A DNA stretch of 64,000 nt from Mycobacterium basiliense (GTDB lineage Bacteria; Actinomycetota; Actinomycetes; Mycobacteriales; Mycobacteriaceae): the NCBI RefSeq assembly GCF_900292015.1, contig NZ_LR130759.1, positions 3,472,001 to 3,536,000 of the forward strand, read 5' to 3'. The notes under the pieces were generated by a model, which worked only from the letters and a program-made list of their open reading frames with translations, was not told the DNA's origin and searched no databases. How positions within the stretch are numbered: position 1 is the first letter of the stretch; each line of letters starts with the position of its first letter. This document shows positions 35,744-45,246 of the stretch, piece by piece. A program made the position numbers and the translations under genes.

Positions 35744-36747
35744 CCGCTGCATACCTGAGATGGGTGGCAGAAGGCGTCACCAAGCGCTTGGTCGACGCCT
35801 ATCGACGTACCGGCGCCGACCTGCCGTTCGGCGATCCGCTGCCCTCACATGGCCGTGAGATGGAGGGCTGGTTCTGGCGGCTCACCGACCGCGCTTCGGG
35901 CCGCGTTGTTGTCGGCCTATGTCGCGTGAACAAACACCCGGACGGGGACTGGGCCACGGTCGCGGTCGCATTGAATCCGGGCGGGATCGTGCGCACCGCC
36001 GCCTTGACGGGCGCTGAAGCCGAATCGCCGCCCTTCTCGGTGCACGCTGGAACGAGTGCGACGGGCCGGGTGGCCGCGGGCACCGATCGGCTCCACATCG
36101 ACCTCGACGACGTCCATCTAGACCTGCGATTCGCCGATCCGTTCGTATGGCCGATGGCTCTGGGAGGCGGCGGGATCTTTTCCTCGATCCCCTTCCTCAA
36201 CCAGTACTGGCATCCCTACCGGCTGGGCGGAACAGCAAGCGGCTCAGTCGAATTCAACGGAGGTATCTGGTCGTTCGACGGAGCCCAGCTATATGCCGAA
36301 CGGAACTGGGGCGCGGGCTTTCCCGAGCGTTGGTGGTGGGGACAGGCGCACGACTTCGACGGCGCCGATGTCTCCGTCGCCTTCTCGGGTGGCGTTCTTC
36401 GGCTCGGCCCGATCCGCCGCGAGGTGACCGGGGTGGTCGTGCGACTCGGTGATCGCGTGATCCGATTGACGCCCCCAGCGCTGGTGCGATCACAAGTCAG
36501 CGACGGCCGCTGGTCGGTACGAGCGCTCGCGCCCCACTACCAGATCGAGCTGAAGGGCAACAGCGCCGGCCGGACACCGCACGCGCTTCCGGTACCGCTG
36601 CCCGCCGAGCGGCGCAACGTCGACACCGACATCGAGCATCTTGACGGCGAACTCTGTTGCACTGTAAGGAAGTTCGGTCGAGTGGTGTTCGAAGGCACGT
36701 CACCGCTGGCCGGCCTGCAAGTTGGCAGCCTACCGCGCCGACAGTGA
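35740..36747 (+). CDS. Tocopherol-cyclase-like (lipocalin-type beta-barrel) protein
   Basis: A 335-residue protein. The family signature is AERNWGAGFPERWWWGQAHDF, and PFLNQYWHPYRLGGTASGSVEF is also typical. Plant tocopherol cyclases close the chromanol ring; bacterial relatives have unknown lipid substrates. Its ATG overlaps the lipase stop (ATGA), so a shared lipid substrate is likely. No signal peptide is evident. Confidence 0.75.
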   Translation: MTAAYLRWVAEGVTKRLVDAYRRTGADLPFGDPLPSHGREMEGWFWRLTDRASGRVVVGLCRVNKHPDGDWATVAVALNPGGIVRTAALTGAEAESPPFSVHAGTSATGRVAAGTDRLHIDLDDVHLDLRFADPFVWPMALGGGGIFSSIPFLNQYWHPYRLGGTASGSVEFNGGIWSFDGAQLYAERNWGAGFPERWWWGQAHDFDGADVSVAFSGGVLRLGPIRREVTGVVVRLGDRVIRLTPPALVRSQVSDGRWSVRALAPHYQIELKGNSAGRTPHALPVPLPAERRNVDTDIEHLDGELCCTVRKFGRVVFEGTSPLAGLQVGSLPRRQ

Positions 36748-36818
36748 AGCAGCTCCCGCACCGGCGGGCACCGGTAGGGTTGTCCCTGCGTTTGCGGAAT
36801 TATCGAAGGCGAAATCGC

Positions 36819-36831
36819 TAGGGTGGCCTGG
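36819..36831 (+). promoter_or_regulatory. Leaderless promoter (-10 TAGGGT) of the WS/DGAT gene
   Basis: TAGGGT at 36819-36824 ends 6 nt before the GTG start at 36831, and no Shine-Dalgarno is present. The gene may thus be transcribed separately from the lipase pair 83 bp upstream. Confidence 0.45.
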
Positions 36832-38171
36832 TGAAGCTGCTCAGCCCGCTGGATCAGATGTTCGCGAGGATGGAGGCGGCGCGCACGCCGATGCATATCG
36901 GCGCGTTTGCGGTCTTCGACAAGCCCAAGGGAGCACCGCGAAGCTTTATCCGCGACCTGTACGAGGCCGTCTCGCAACTGGCGTTCCTGCCCTTCCCGTT
37001 TGACAGCGTGATCGCGGGTGGCCCGACGATGGCGTATTGGAAGCAGGTGCAGCCCGATCCGGGGTACCACGTCCGCCTCTCGGCATTACCTCGTCCGGGG
37101 ACCGCCCGCGATCTCGGAGCCCTTGTCGAGCGACTGCACTCGACGCCGCTTGACATGACAAAACCGCTCTGGGAGTTGCACGTCATCGAGGGCCTGGCGG
37201 ATGGCCAGTTCGCCATCTATTTCAAGGCCCACCACTGCGCAGTGGACGGTATGGGGGCGGTGAACCTGATCAAAAGCTGGCTGACCACCGATCCGCAAAT
37301 GCCTCCCGGCTCGGGCAAGCCCGAGCCGCTGGGCGACGATTACGATCTGGCCAACGTTTTCGCGGTAACGACGGCAAAACGCACCGTCGAGGGTGTTTCG
37401 GCGGTCGGTGAACTGGTCGGGAAACTCACCAGCATGGCGCGCGGTGCCAACAGCTCCGTGCTGGCGGCGCTGAACACCCCGCGAACACCGTTCAATACCC
37501 GGATCAACCGGCATAAACGCCTTGCCGTGCAGGTCCTGAACCTGCCGCGGCTCAAGGCGGTGTCCAACGCCACCGAGACCACGGTCAACGACGTGATCTT
37601 GGCGTCGGTCTCCGGCGCTTGCCGCCGCTACCTGCAGGACTGCAGCGCCCTGCCCCCGAGCAGCCTGACCGTGTCGGTGCCGGTCGGCTTTGAACGCGAC
37701 GCCGACACGGTCAACGCGGCGTCGGGTTTCGTCGCGGCGCTTGGCACGTCGATCGACGACCCTGTCGAGCGGCTGACCAACATCGCGGCATCGACTAGCC
37801 GAGGCAAAGCGGAGCTGCTGGCCATGTCGCCGAACGCCCTACAGCACTATTCCGTTTTCGGCCTGCTGCCCATCGCCCTGGGCCAAAAGACCGGAGCGCT
37901 CGGGGTGATTCCGCCGCTGTTCAACTTCACCGTCTCCAACGTCGTGCTCTCCAAGCAGCCGTTGTACCTTTCCGGAGCCAAACTGGACTTGATCGTGCCG
38001 ATGTCATTCCTGTGCGACGGCTACGGGCTCAACGTCACGCTGGTCGGTTATACGGACAAAGTCGTTCTCGGGTTCCTGGGCTGCCGGGACACGGTGCCGC
38101 ATTTGCAACGGCTGGCACAGTACACGGGCGAGGCATTCAAGGAACTCGAGGCAGCCACCGTTTCGCCATAG
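36831..38171 (+). CDS. WS/DGAT-family acyltransferase (Rv1425-like)
   Basis: A 446-residue enzyme with HHCAVDG as catalytic motif (~140), a [16 protein letters not shown] block and a C-terminal [19 protein letters not shown]. It makes triacylglycerol or wax ester from acyl-CoA. Its pairing with a LipO-like lipase resembles the Rv1425-Rv1426c neighbourhood. GTG start at 36831. It is distinct from the Tgs1-like paralogue at 12.2 kb. Confidence 0.87.
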   Translation: MKLLSPLDQMFARMEAARTPMHIGAFAVFDKPKGAPRSFIRDLYEAVSQLAFLPFPFDSVIAGGPTMAYWKQVQPDPGYHVRLSALPRPGTARDLGALVERLHSTPLDMTKPLWELHVIEGLADGQFAIYFKAHHCAVDGMGAVNLIKSWLTTDPQMPPGSGKPEPLGDDYDLANVFAVTTAKRTVEGVSAVGELVGKLTSMARGANSSVLAALNTPRTPFNTRINRHKRLAVQVLNLPRLKAVSNATETTVNDVILASVSGACRRYLQDCSALPPSSLTVSVPVGFERDADTVNAASGFVAALGTSIDDPVERLTNIAASTSRGKAELLAMSPNALQHYSVFGLLPIALGQKTGALGVIPPLFNFTVSNVVLSKQPLYLSGAKLDLIVPMSFLCDGYGLNVTLVGYTDKVVLGFLGCRDTVPHLQRLAQYTGEAFKELEAATVSP

Positions 38172-38182
38172 CCCGGCCGGGC

Positions 38183-38896
38183 TTACCCATCGCCGTGAGC
38201 GACCTTGCGGCCGGCAAGGTGATCCACGTCGACCACCTGACCGCGGTTGATGCTGACCCAATCCCGCCCGTCGAGGTAGGGTCGCAAGCTCTGGGCGATG
38301 AGTTCGGCATCAGCCGATGACTTGGGCCGTTGCAGTTCGTAGACGTGCGGTAATTCGACCATTCCGGTCACCACGTTCCACAGTTTTACTGCGTCGGGTC
38401 CGGTTGGCGGGTCGACCAGGACCGGCCCAAATAGGCACTGGCCGTCGATAAAGAGCGTTGGCACACCATATCCGCCGGCATCGACGACCCGCTGGTGTTC
38501 GGCGCGGACTTCGTCGTGGGTGGTCGGGTCGGCAAGGGCCGCATCGAGGGTCTGGTCATCGGCACCGATCTCGCTGAGCAGCCGTCGGGCAACGGCGGGA
38601 TCGTGGGGTTTGCCGCCGAACGCATGCAGCTCACTACCCGTCACCTCATACCAACGATCGAGCAATGACATGTCCGTTCGACGCAACAACGCACCAATCC
38701 GCATCAACGACCAGCCATAGGACCAGTCCCGCTCCCAGGGATGTTTCTTACCGTCGGCCCGGTTGATCTCCTCAAGACTGAAGAACCGCCAATCGATGGT
38801 GATGCCCAGTTGACTGCGGACGTCGCGGATCCACATTGAGGTTTGGTAGGCAAACGGGCACATCGGGTCGAAATGAAATTCCACCTTGGCGGTCAT
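38183..38896 (-). CDS. DsbA-family (thioredoxin-fold) oxidoreductase, single active-site Cys
   Basis: A 237-residue cytoplasmic DsbA-like protein related to the mycothiol-dependent nitroreductase group (Rv2466c type). The active site reads DPMCPFAYQ, that is CxxA instead of CxxC, so it can only work by a monothiol mechanism, for example with mycothiol. [11 protein letters not shown] is the cis-Pro loop and YPLPHVYEL-like LPHVYELQR the end. GGAGGTG lies 10 nt before the ATG. It is convergent with the WS/DGAT gene. Confidence 0.78.
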   Translation of the reverse strand: MTAKVEFHFDPMCPFAYQTSMWIRDVRSQLGITIDWRFFSLEEINRADGKKHPWERDWSYGWSLMRIGALLRRTDMSLLDRWYEVTGSELHAFGGKPHDPAVARRLLSEIGADDQTLDAALADPTTHDEVRAEHQRVVDAGGYGVPTLFIDGQCLFGPVLVDPPTGPDAVKLWNVVTGMVELPHVYELQRPKSSADAELIAQSLRPYLDGRDWVSINRGQVVDVDHLAGRKVAHGDG

Positions 38897-39098
38897 CGCC
38901 CTGGCACCTCCGTACTGACGTGCCCCCTAGCAATGGGGCCGCACACCGGCCGCGTGGCTGGTGATAGGCAGCTTGTGCAGCACCTAGTCGGGGATGTTTC
39001 GTTGGTAATTTCTCCTTCATTGTGCCGGTTGAGGCGCGATCCGCTCCACCCAGTCCACGGATCGCACGTTTCGCTCGGCCGCTGGTGGCGGGCGAACG

Positions 39099-39527
39099 CT
39101 ACCGCACGGTTACTTTCGCGGTGAACGTGCACGTCGGTGAGTTGTCGCTACCGACGAAGCTGGAGTAGCCGGTGGTGATGGTGGTCGTGCCCGGCCGCAA
39201 CGCGCTGAAAGTCCACACCTCGGTGCCGGGCGCCCCCATCACATCGGTGTCTGGCCGCACGTATCGGTGACTGATCTGCTCCAGAACCGTGGTATCGCCG
39301 ATGGTCGTATCTTCTGTCCAACGATAGGGTGTGGTGTAATTCGATCCCAAAGTCACTTTCAAAGTGTCTCCGACCGACAGGCTCACCTGCCGTTCGATGG
39401 AGCTTTCCTTCAACACCTCATCCATCGGCACGTCAATGGTCTTTGTCGCGGGCAACCGACCTCTGTTAGTGCACCCCGCTACCGCCAACACCAGCATGGC
39501 AACGATCACCAGCAGCCTGATCTTCAT
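39099..39527 (-). CDS. Lipoprotein with chagasin-type cysteine-protease-inhibitor domain
   Basis: A 142-residue protein. The lipobox LAVAGC (Cys at ~19) marks a lipoprotein. The rest is a chagasin/I42 fold: LKVTLGSNYTTPYRW corresponds to the NPTTGY-W loop and PGTEVWTFSALRPGTTTITTGY to the C-terminal loops. Such proteins inhibit papain-like proteases, possibly of a host. ATG 39527 has GGAG upstream; ATG 39536 is an alternative. Confidence 0.78.
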   Translation of the reverse strand: MKIRLLVIVAMLVLAVAGCTNRGRLPATKTIDVPMDEVLKESSIERQVSLSVGDTLKVTLGSNYTTPYRWTEDTTIGDTTVLEQISHRYVRPDTDVMGAPGTEVWTFSALRPGTTTITTGYSSFVGSDNSPTCTFTAKVTVR

Positions 39528-39916
39528 CAACACCATCCTTCTCCAATCCGGATCGCAGCTTAGTCGCCTGGCCCTGCCGCGCCGGACATGTGCGCGGGTG
39601 CCGATGAAGAAAGTTTGCGAATCCACACCACGCACGGCGAACCGATCGGTGGATCGGCGGGGATCCCAACGGATTTCGGCGGTGCCGCAGCAGGCCGCAG
39701 CCGCCACGATATCACGTTGGTTGCTGGCTCCTCATCAATTCGCTTGGCGACTAACAGCTTTCGCTGCTGGCAGCGTTTGACTGCCACCAAATCGCGCGAT
39801 TCGAGAGACCGTCCGGTAGCCTCGGTCTCTGACCGCCGCCGTGTGGCGCACGTGGCTGAGGGGTCCATCCGCGCACCAAGCGCGCGCACGATCAGCTCGT
39901 ACGGGAGGATGAGCGG
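39528..39916. other. 389-bp divergent gap, no gene seen
   Basis: It separates the chagasin-like lipoprotein from the antiporter and must hold both promoters. Only the antiporter's Shine-Dalgarno (GGGAGG near 39902) is clear. Confidence 0.4.
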
Positions 39917-41509
39917 GTGTTCGGGCTTGTCGTCATCGTTGCGCTGGTCGCCACCGTAGTCTTCGGCACCATCCTCGGTCGGCGCTATCGCGTGGGTCCC
40001 CCGGTGCTGCTCATCCTGATGGGTGCGCTGCTCGGCCTCATCCCCAGTTTCGGCAACGTGCAGATCGACGGCGAGATCGTCCTGCTGCTGTTCCTGCCGG
40101 CGATCTTGTACTGGGAGAGCATGAACACCAGCTTCCGCGAGATCCGCTGGAACCTGCGCGTCATCATCATGTTCAGTATCGGCCTGGTGATCGCCACCGC
40201 CGTTGCCGTGTCATGGACGGCTCGAGCGCTCGGCATGGAGCCACATGCCGCAGCGGTCCTCGGTGCTGTGCTATCCCCCACCGACGCCGCCGCCGTTGCC
40301 GGCTTGGCCAAACGGCTACCCCGGCGGGCTTTAACAGTGTTGCGCGGCGAGAGTCTCATCAATGACGGGACCGCGCTTGTTCTGTTTGCCGTCACCGTCG
40401 CCGTCGCGCAAGGCGCAGGCGAGATCGGACCGGGCGCTTTGGTCGGCCGGTTCGTGTTGTCCTATCTCGGTGGGATCACGGCCGGGCTGTTGGTCGGCGG
40501 GTTGGTGACGTTGGTGCGCCGCACCATCGACGCACCGCTGGAAGAAGGGGCGTTGAGTCTGCTGACGCCCTTCGCGGCATTCTTGCTCGCCCAATCGCTG
40601 CATTGCAGCGGAGTCGTCGCGGTGCTGATCTCCGCGCTGGTTCTCACCTACACCGGGCCGCAGGTGATCCGGGCACGGTCTCGCCTGGAAGCCTTCGCAT
40701 TCTGGGACATCTCGACGTTCCTCATTAACGGGTCGTTGTGGGTCTTCGTCGGAGTCCAGATTCCCGGTGCGATCGAACACATCTCCAACGCCGACGGGGG
40801 ACTCCGACGCGCCGCGGTCCTGGCAATGGCCGTCACCGCCGTCGTCATCGCGACCCGGATCGTCTGGGTCGAAGCGACCACCGTGTTGGGGCGCGCGGTG
40901 GACCGGATCGTCAACAAACCCACCCGCCACGTCGGCTTTCGGCAACGTTGTGTCACCAGTTGGGCCGGATTCCGCGGCGCGGTGTCGCTGGCCGCGGCAC
41001 TGGCGGTCCCGATGACCACGCTCAGCGGAGCCCCGTTTCCCGACCGCAACCTGATCATCTTCGTCGTGTCGATCGTCATCCTGGTGACCGTGCTGGTCCA
41101 GGGCAGCTCGCTGCCCGCCCTGGTGCGGTGGGCGCGTATACCCGAAGACGCAGCCCATGCCGATGAACTGCAGCTAGCTCGGGCTCGCAGCGCCGAAGCC
41201 GCCCTGGATGCCCTGCCCGCGGTCGCCGACGAGCTGAGGGTGAGCCCGGAAATCATGAAGCGCCTGACGAAGGAATATGAAGAACGCTCCCAGCTCGTCA
41301 TGGCCAATGTCGAGGACTCGGCGCCCAGCGCCCTGGCCGAGCGCACCGAACTGGTCCGGCGCGTCCGTCTTGGCGTACTGGAACACCAGCGGCGGGCCGT
41401 CACCTTGCTGCGCAACCAGAACCTTATCGACGACATAGTGCTGCGAGAACTGCAAGCAGAGATGGATCTCGAAGAGGTGCAACTGCTCGACGCCGGCGAC
41501 TCGGATTGA
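39917..41509 (+). CDS. Cation/proton antiporter, CPA1 family (Na+/H+)
   Basis: A 530-residue membrane protein with ~12 hydrophobic segments. The CPA1 core is LLFLPAILYWESM (TM with acidic residue), AVLSPTDAAAV and LRGESLINDGTALVLF, with WAGFRGAVSLAAALAVP near the end. The last ~130 residues are a soluble helical tail. It resembles YjcE (Rv2287). GTG start with GGAGG 8 nt upstream. It exports Na+ in exchange for protons. Confidence 0.88.
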   Translation: MFGLVVIVALVATVVFGTILGRRYRVGPPVLLILMGALLGLIPSFGNVQIDGEIVLLLFLPAILYWESMNTSFREIRWNLRVIIMFSIGLVIATAVAVSWTARALGMEPHAAAVLGAVLSPTDAAAVAGLAKRLPRRALTVLRGESLINDGTALVLFAVTVAVAQGAGEIGPGALVGRFVLSYLGGITAGLLVGGLVTLVRRTIDAPLEEGALSLLTPFAAFLLAQSLHCSGVVAVLISALVLTYTGPQVIRARSRLEAFAFWDISTFLINGSLWVFVGVQIPGAIEHISNADGGLRRAAVLAMAVTAVVIATRIVWVEATTVLGRAVDRIVNKPTRHVGFRQRCVTSWAGFRGAVSLAAALAVPMTTLSGAPFPDRNLIIFVVSIVILVTVLVQGSSLPALVRWARIPEDAAHADELQLARARSAEAALDALPAVADELRVSPEIMKRLTKEYEERSQLVMANVEDSAPSALAERTELVRRVRLGVLEHQRRAVTLLRNQNLIDDIVLRELQAEMDLEEVQLLDAGDSD

Positions 41510-41641
41510 CCCCCAATTTTGCCACTCGGCAGTTTTGCCTACCTTGCAAGATCGTGCCTATTCTGAACTGCGTGGGCGATGCGATCGCCAAGCGCACGGG
41601 CACCCACCCCGAACTCGATATGTACCCGCGGCGGCCACGAC

Positions 41642-42660
41642 ATGGTTGATGAAACCGCCGACGTGGTCATCTCGGGTGCCGGTCCCAACGGATTGATGCT
41701 GGCTTGCGAACTCGCGTTGGCCGAAATCCGACCGCTGGTGTTGGACAAGCTACCCGGTCCAAGCGGCGAGCCGAAGGCCAACGGCCTTGTCGGGCAGGTT
41801 GTTCGGATGCTGCACATGCGCGGCCTGTACCTCAAGTTCAGCGGCTGCAACGGCCCTCCCGAGCCATCCCCCGGTTGGATGTTCGCCGCGATGCCGCTGG
41901 ACTTCGTGGGCATGGTCGACAACCCGATGTACACGATGCGCATGCCCCAGCCCAGGCTCGTCCGGCTGTTAGCGAAGCGGGCGCGAGATCTCCGGGTGGA
42001 CCTGCGCTGGGGCCACGAGCTCACCGGATTGCACGCACGGGCGGACTCCGTTGCGATCGCCGTGTCGTCGCCGAAACGCGACTACCGCATCATGACAAGT
42101 TTTTTGGTGGGAGCCGACGGAGGGCGCAGCCTGGTCCGCAAGAGCGTGGGGATCGATTTCCCGGCACCACGTCGCCCACCGTGGGCCGGCTCGCCCATGT
42201 GCACATCCCCGACGCGCTCCGTAGTGCCGAAGGAGGGATCGATATCGCAGGATTCGGCCGGCTTCCGTTTGGCCATAGCCGCTTCGATCGAGGCGGAGTC
42301 ATTTTCGCCGAGTTCGAACCCGGCCGATCGCTGCTCGGAACCATCGAATTCGCCCCCGCAGTCGCCGACGAATCGATGACGCTGACGGAACTGCGCCACA
42401 GCGTTCGCCGTGTGCTCGGCGTGGACATCCCCTTTTCAGAGCCAAAATGCGCTGGGCCGCACGCTCTTCGCCGAATCAATGGGCAGAACACCCGCCACGC
42501 CGAGCACTACCGGCAAGGCCGGGTACTGCTACTTGGTGACGCCGCGCACGTGCACAGTCCGATGGGCGGCCCGGGCCTGAACCTGGGGCTGCAGGACGCC
42601 ATGAATCTGGGTTGGAAGCTTGCCTCCGCCGTCAACGGACGAGCACCGCAGGGGTTGGAC
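41642..42660 (+). pseudogene. FAD-dependent aromatic monooxygenase, frameshifted and truncated
   Basis: The first frame carries VVISGAGPNGLMLACELA and the DG block VGADGGRSLVRKSVGIDFP. The second frame continues with HVHIPD, LLLGDAAHVHSPMGGPGLNLGLQDAMNLGWKLA. The switch is at ~42163, where CCGGCACC is one G short of the expected CCGGGCACC. Homologues continue ~150 residues past WKLASAVNGRAP, but here the sequence runs into the TetR gene on the other strand. The frameshift plus the lost C-terminus make it a pseudogene. Confidence 0.85.
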
Positions 42661-42671
42661 CCGAGGGATGT

Positions 42672-43220
42672 TCATCGCCGTTCCGCGCTGGCCTTAATGC
42701 CGGCAATGATCACGTCCAGCCCGTTGCTAAAGCGGGCCGCGCCTTGCCGTTTGGGGCGCGACTCCTCCAGGCTCACGGAGCCAAGCAGGTAGGTGTAGAG
42801 CACCGTGCGCGCGGCGGCCGCCGCGGCTTTCGCCAGACCGGCTTCGGCCAGCAGCGACCGGCTGATTCTGTCGAGTCGGCGGGCGCGTTCCTCGCCACCA
42901 CGAGTCTGCAGAATCCCGGCGATACCCGGAACGTCGAGTATCACTTCACGGGCGGCGCAATAGAGCTCGGTCAACCGGGTATCCCACGTGCCGGCTTGCG
43001 GGACCGGAATTTCAGCGAGTACGGACTCGGCCAACAAATCGAAAGCGGCTCGCTTCCCCGGGACATGGTAGTAGACCGAGGGCACCGCGGCACCGACTTC
43101 GGCGGCGAGGCCTCGCATCGTCACCCGCTGTACGCCAACCCGTCGAGCCAGGTCGTGCAGGGCCGCCACCACCTGGGTGCGGTCGAGTTTCCCATAGCCG
43201 CGTCGCATCGCGGAGGTCAT
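42672..43220 (-). CDS. TetR-family transcriptional regulator
   Basis: A 182-residue regulator. The HTH is VVAALHDLARRVGVQRVTMRGLAAEVGAAVPSVYYHVPGK split across residues ~17-56. It is divergent from an LLM oxidoreductase whose promoter carries three TTCGA repeats, a likely operator. Its 3' end abuts the truncated FAD monooxygenase, suggesting that a deletion joined them. Confidence 0.88.
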   Translation of the reverse strand: MTSAMRRGYGKLDRTQVVAALHDLARRVGVQRVTMRGLAAEVGAAVPSVYYHVPGKRAAFDLLAESVLAEIPVPQAGTWDTRLTELYCAAREVILDVPGIAGILQTRGGEERARRLDRISRSLLAEAGLAKAAAAAARTVLYTYLLGSVSLEESRPKRQGAARFSNGLDVIIAGIKASAERR

Positions 43221-43266
43221 TGCGGCACGCCACTTGTCACGGTCACGATAACTCGCGCAGCCCAGA

Positions 43267-43314
43267 TTCGATCATGGTTCGAAAAAATTCGAGCACTGTT
43301 AGAATCTATCCCGA
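43267..43314 (+). promoter_or_regulatory. LLM-oxidoreductase promoter with TTCGA repeats and leaderless -10
   Basis: TTCGA occurs at 43267, 43278 and 43288, one helical turn apart; the first two form a dyad TTCGA-N7-TCGAA. TAGAAT at 43300-43305 lies 8 nt before the ATG at 43314. The repeats cover the -35 region, the usual place for a repressor such as the divergent TetR. Confidence 0.5.
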
Positions 43315-44189
43315 TGAGCGCCGCAACCGCAAAGCTATCGATTGCCACCCCCGTGGTCACCATGTTGCCCGGTGCCGGCGCCGATTGGGAGAAAAGCGCA
43401 TCGATCGAGGACCTTGCGGTGGCCGCCGAAGCCGCCGATCGGCTCGGCTATCACCATCTGACCTGCAGCGAGCACATCGCCCTGCCCACAGCCGAGAAAC
43501 AGCGCCGTGGGACCCGCTATTGGGACCCGCTGGCGACGCTGGCCTATCTGGCCGCGCGCACCTCACGAATCCGGCTGGCAACCAATGTGCTGGTCCTCGC
43601 ATATCACCACCCCCTCGAGATCGCCAAGCGCTACGGCACGCTGGACACGATCAGTGATGGCCGACTCATCCTCGGCGTGGGCGTCGGCAGCCTCAAGGAA
43701 GAGTTCGACCTTCTTGGCGTCTCGTACGAGGACCGTGGAGCGCGGGCCGACGAGGCGCTGCAGGCGTTGGGCGCGGCATTGTCGGTGCCCGAGCCGGCCT
43801 ATCACGGCCGGTTCTATTCTTTCGCCGGGATGGTCGTCGACCCGTGTGCGGTCCAGCGGCATGTTCCGATCTGGGTCGGCGGACGAACCATGCGATCGCT
43901 ACGGCGAGCCGTGTACCTGGCCGACGGTTGGGCACCCTTCAACGTAAGTCTGCGCCAAGTCCGAGACTGGTTGACTCGCTTCGACATTAGACCGGATTTT
44001 GAAGTAGTCCTCACGCCCCCGACGGCGTTGGATCCGATTGGTGCACCCGAGCTGACCCGCGAAATCCTCGCCGAAACCACCGCGCACGGTGCCACCACCA
44101 TCCGTGCCACGTTCGTCCACACCTCCCGGCAACACTATCTGGAGAATCTGCAGGCACTCGCCGAGCTGGACACCGCGCGATTGGTTTAA
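43314..44189 (+). CDS. LLM-class F420-dependent oxidoreductase
   Basis: A 291-residue luciferase-like TIM-barrel enzyme. Typical blocks: EAADRLGYHHLTCSEHIALP, WDPLATLAYLAARTSRIRLATNVLVLAYHHPLEIAKRYGTLD (in two parts) and GRLILGVGVGSLKEEF, then HVPIWVGGRT. Mycobacterial members use F420. The substrate is unknown. Transcription is probably leaderless and controlled by the divergent TetR. Confidence 0.88.
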   Translation: MSAATAKLSIATPVVTMLPGAGADWEKSASIEDLAVAAEAADRLGYHHLTCSEHIALPTAEKQRRGTRYWDPLATLAYLAARTSRIRLATNVLVLAYHHPLEIAKRYGTLDTISDGRLILGVGVGSLKEEFDLLGVSYEDRGARADEALQALGAALSVPEPAYHGRFYSFAGMVVDPCAVQRHVPIWVGGRTMRSLRRAVYLADGWAPFNVSLRQVRDWLTRFDIRPDFEVVLTPPTALDPIGAPELTREILAETTAHGATTIRATFVHTSRQHYLENLQALAELDTARLV

Positions 44190-44194
44190 GGGCA

Positions 44195-44735
44195 GGCATT
44201 TTCAGCCTCACCGCCCCCGCGCCGACCGATGACGACGGTACGTATCTGCGGTGGTACCTGCGCGACCACATGCCCGAGCAGTACCAACTACCGGGCATCG
44301 TGCGCGGGCTGTGCTGGATCGACGACGGCGATTACCGCGAAACCATCGGCTGGCGGACACCGGACCCTTGGGTCAGGTGGGCAACGTGGTCCACCACCTG
44401 GTGGGTGATCCCGTTCGAAAGGCGTTCGACGACTTCGTCGAACTGGGGCGCACGCTGCGTGAGAACGGCGGTTCCCATACATTAGCCGGCGTTGCTGAAC
44501 ATGCCCGGCGCTGCCGACGCCTGGACGTTTGGTCCGACCAGCTCCTGTCCGCCCGCTTCCTCGAGGTTGGCACCCGGACGGGCAGTACATCACCGTCGTA
44601 TACCGCGACGAGGTCCCGTTGACCGCAGCTCGTGCCCTAACCCCGATCGTGGAACAGCGGTGGCGGACCAACGCGGTGCGTCCCTTGTTCGCCCTACCGA
44701 TGCGAACCATGATCCGTTGGGAGGTCTGGCCTTAA
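44195..44735 (+). pseudogene. Frameshifted remnant of an unrecognised protein
   Basis: Coding-like segments occur successively in different frames: DGTYLRWYLRDHMPEQYQLPG, then VGNVVHHLVGDPVRKAFDDFVELG, then DGQYITVVYRDEVPLTAARAL to RTMIRWEVWP. At least three frame changes are needed. The segments are protein-like in composition but match no family I recognise. It follows the LLM gene directly, so it may have been the second gene of that operon. Confidence 0.6.
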
Positions 44736-45214
44736 TAGCTCGATGCGGCCCAGGTGCCCGCCGGATAGGGCGGCACTTGACCCACGAAGACTCCGTCGGT
44801 CAGGGTGCACAACGTGTCGGAGAGAGTTCCTGCATTGGCCAGCGGCCTAGGCGCAGCACCCGGCTCGACCCGCGCGAGTACCGCCTGCCAGAAATAGCCG
44901 AGACCGCCATGCTCATACCAGACAAACCAGTCGTTGCCACGATGGCCGGCGCGAATCAAGCGCCGAAAAGGCAGCGTTGGATCCTCAACCGAATCCGTCT
45001 TGTTAAACGGTGCGCCGATATCAGCGATGGGCGGGAGGATTTTCAGCAGCTCTGACGGTAATTGGGACACACGGTTCACGTCTTCGACCGCAGTAACCAG
45101 CGTGCACTGCGTGTTGGGCACGGCTGTCGCCGGTGTCGCGGTCAATACGGCGAGTGCGGAGCCCACGATGATCCCCACCACGGTAAGCCGATTTCTGCGA
45201 AACCAATGCGCCAC
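44732..45214 (-). CDS. Secreted protein of unknown function
   Basis: A 160-residue protein with a Sec signal peptide (RRNRLTVVGIIVGSALAVL, cleavage after TPATA at ~32). The mature part has two Cys (CTLV, CTLTDG) that could form a disulfide, and Trp/Tyr-rich blocks such as DWFVWYEHGGLGYFWQ. No domain is recognised. Start GTG 45214. It is convergent with the preceding pseudogene. Confidence 0.7.
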   Translation of the reverse strand: MAHWFRRNRLTVVGIIVGSALAVLTATPATAVPNTQCTLVTAVEDVNRVSQLPSELLKILPPIADIGAPFNKTDSVEDPTLPFRRLIRAGHRGNDWFVWYEHGGLGYFWQAVLARVEPGAAPRPLANAGTLSDTLCTLTDGVFVGQVPPYPAGTWAASSY

Positions 45215-45246
45215 ACTGTCACCCGCCCGCTCTTATCGCTGCCACC

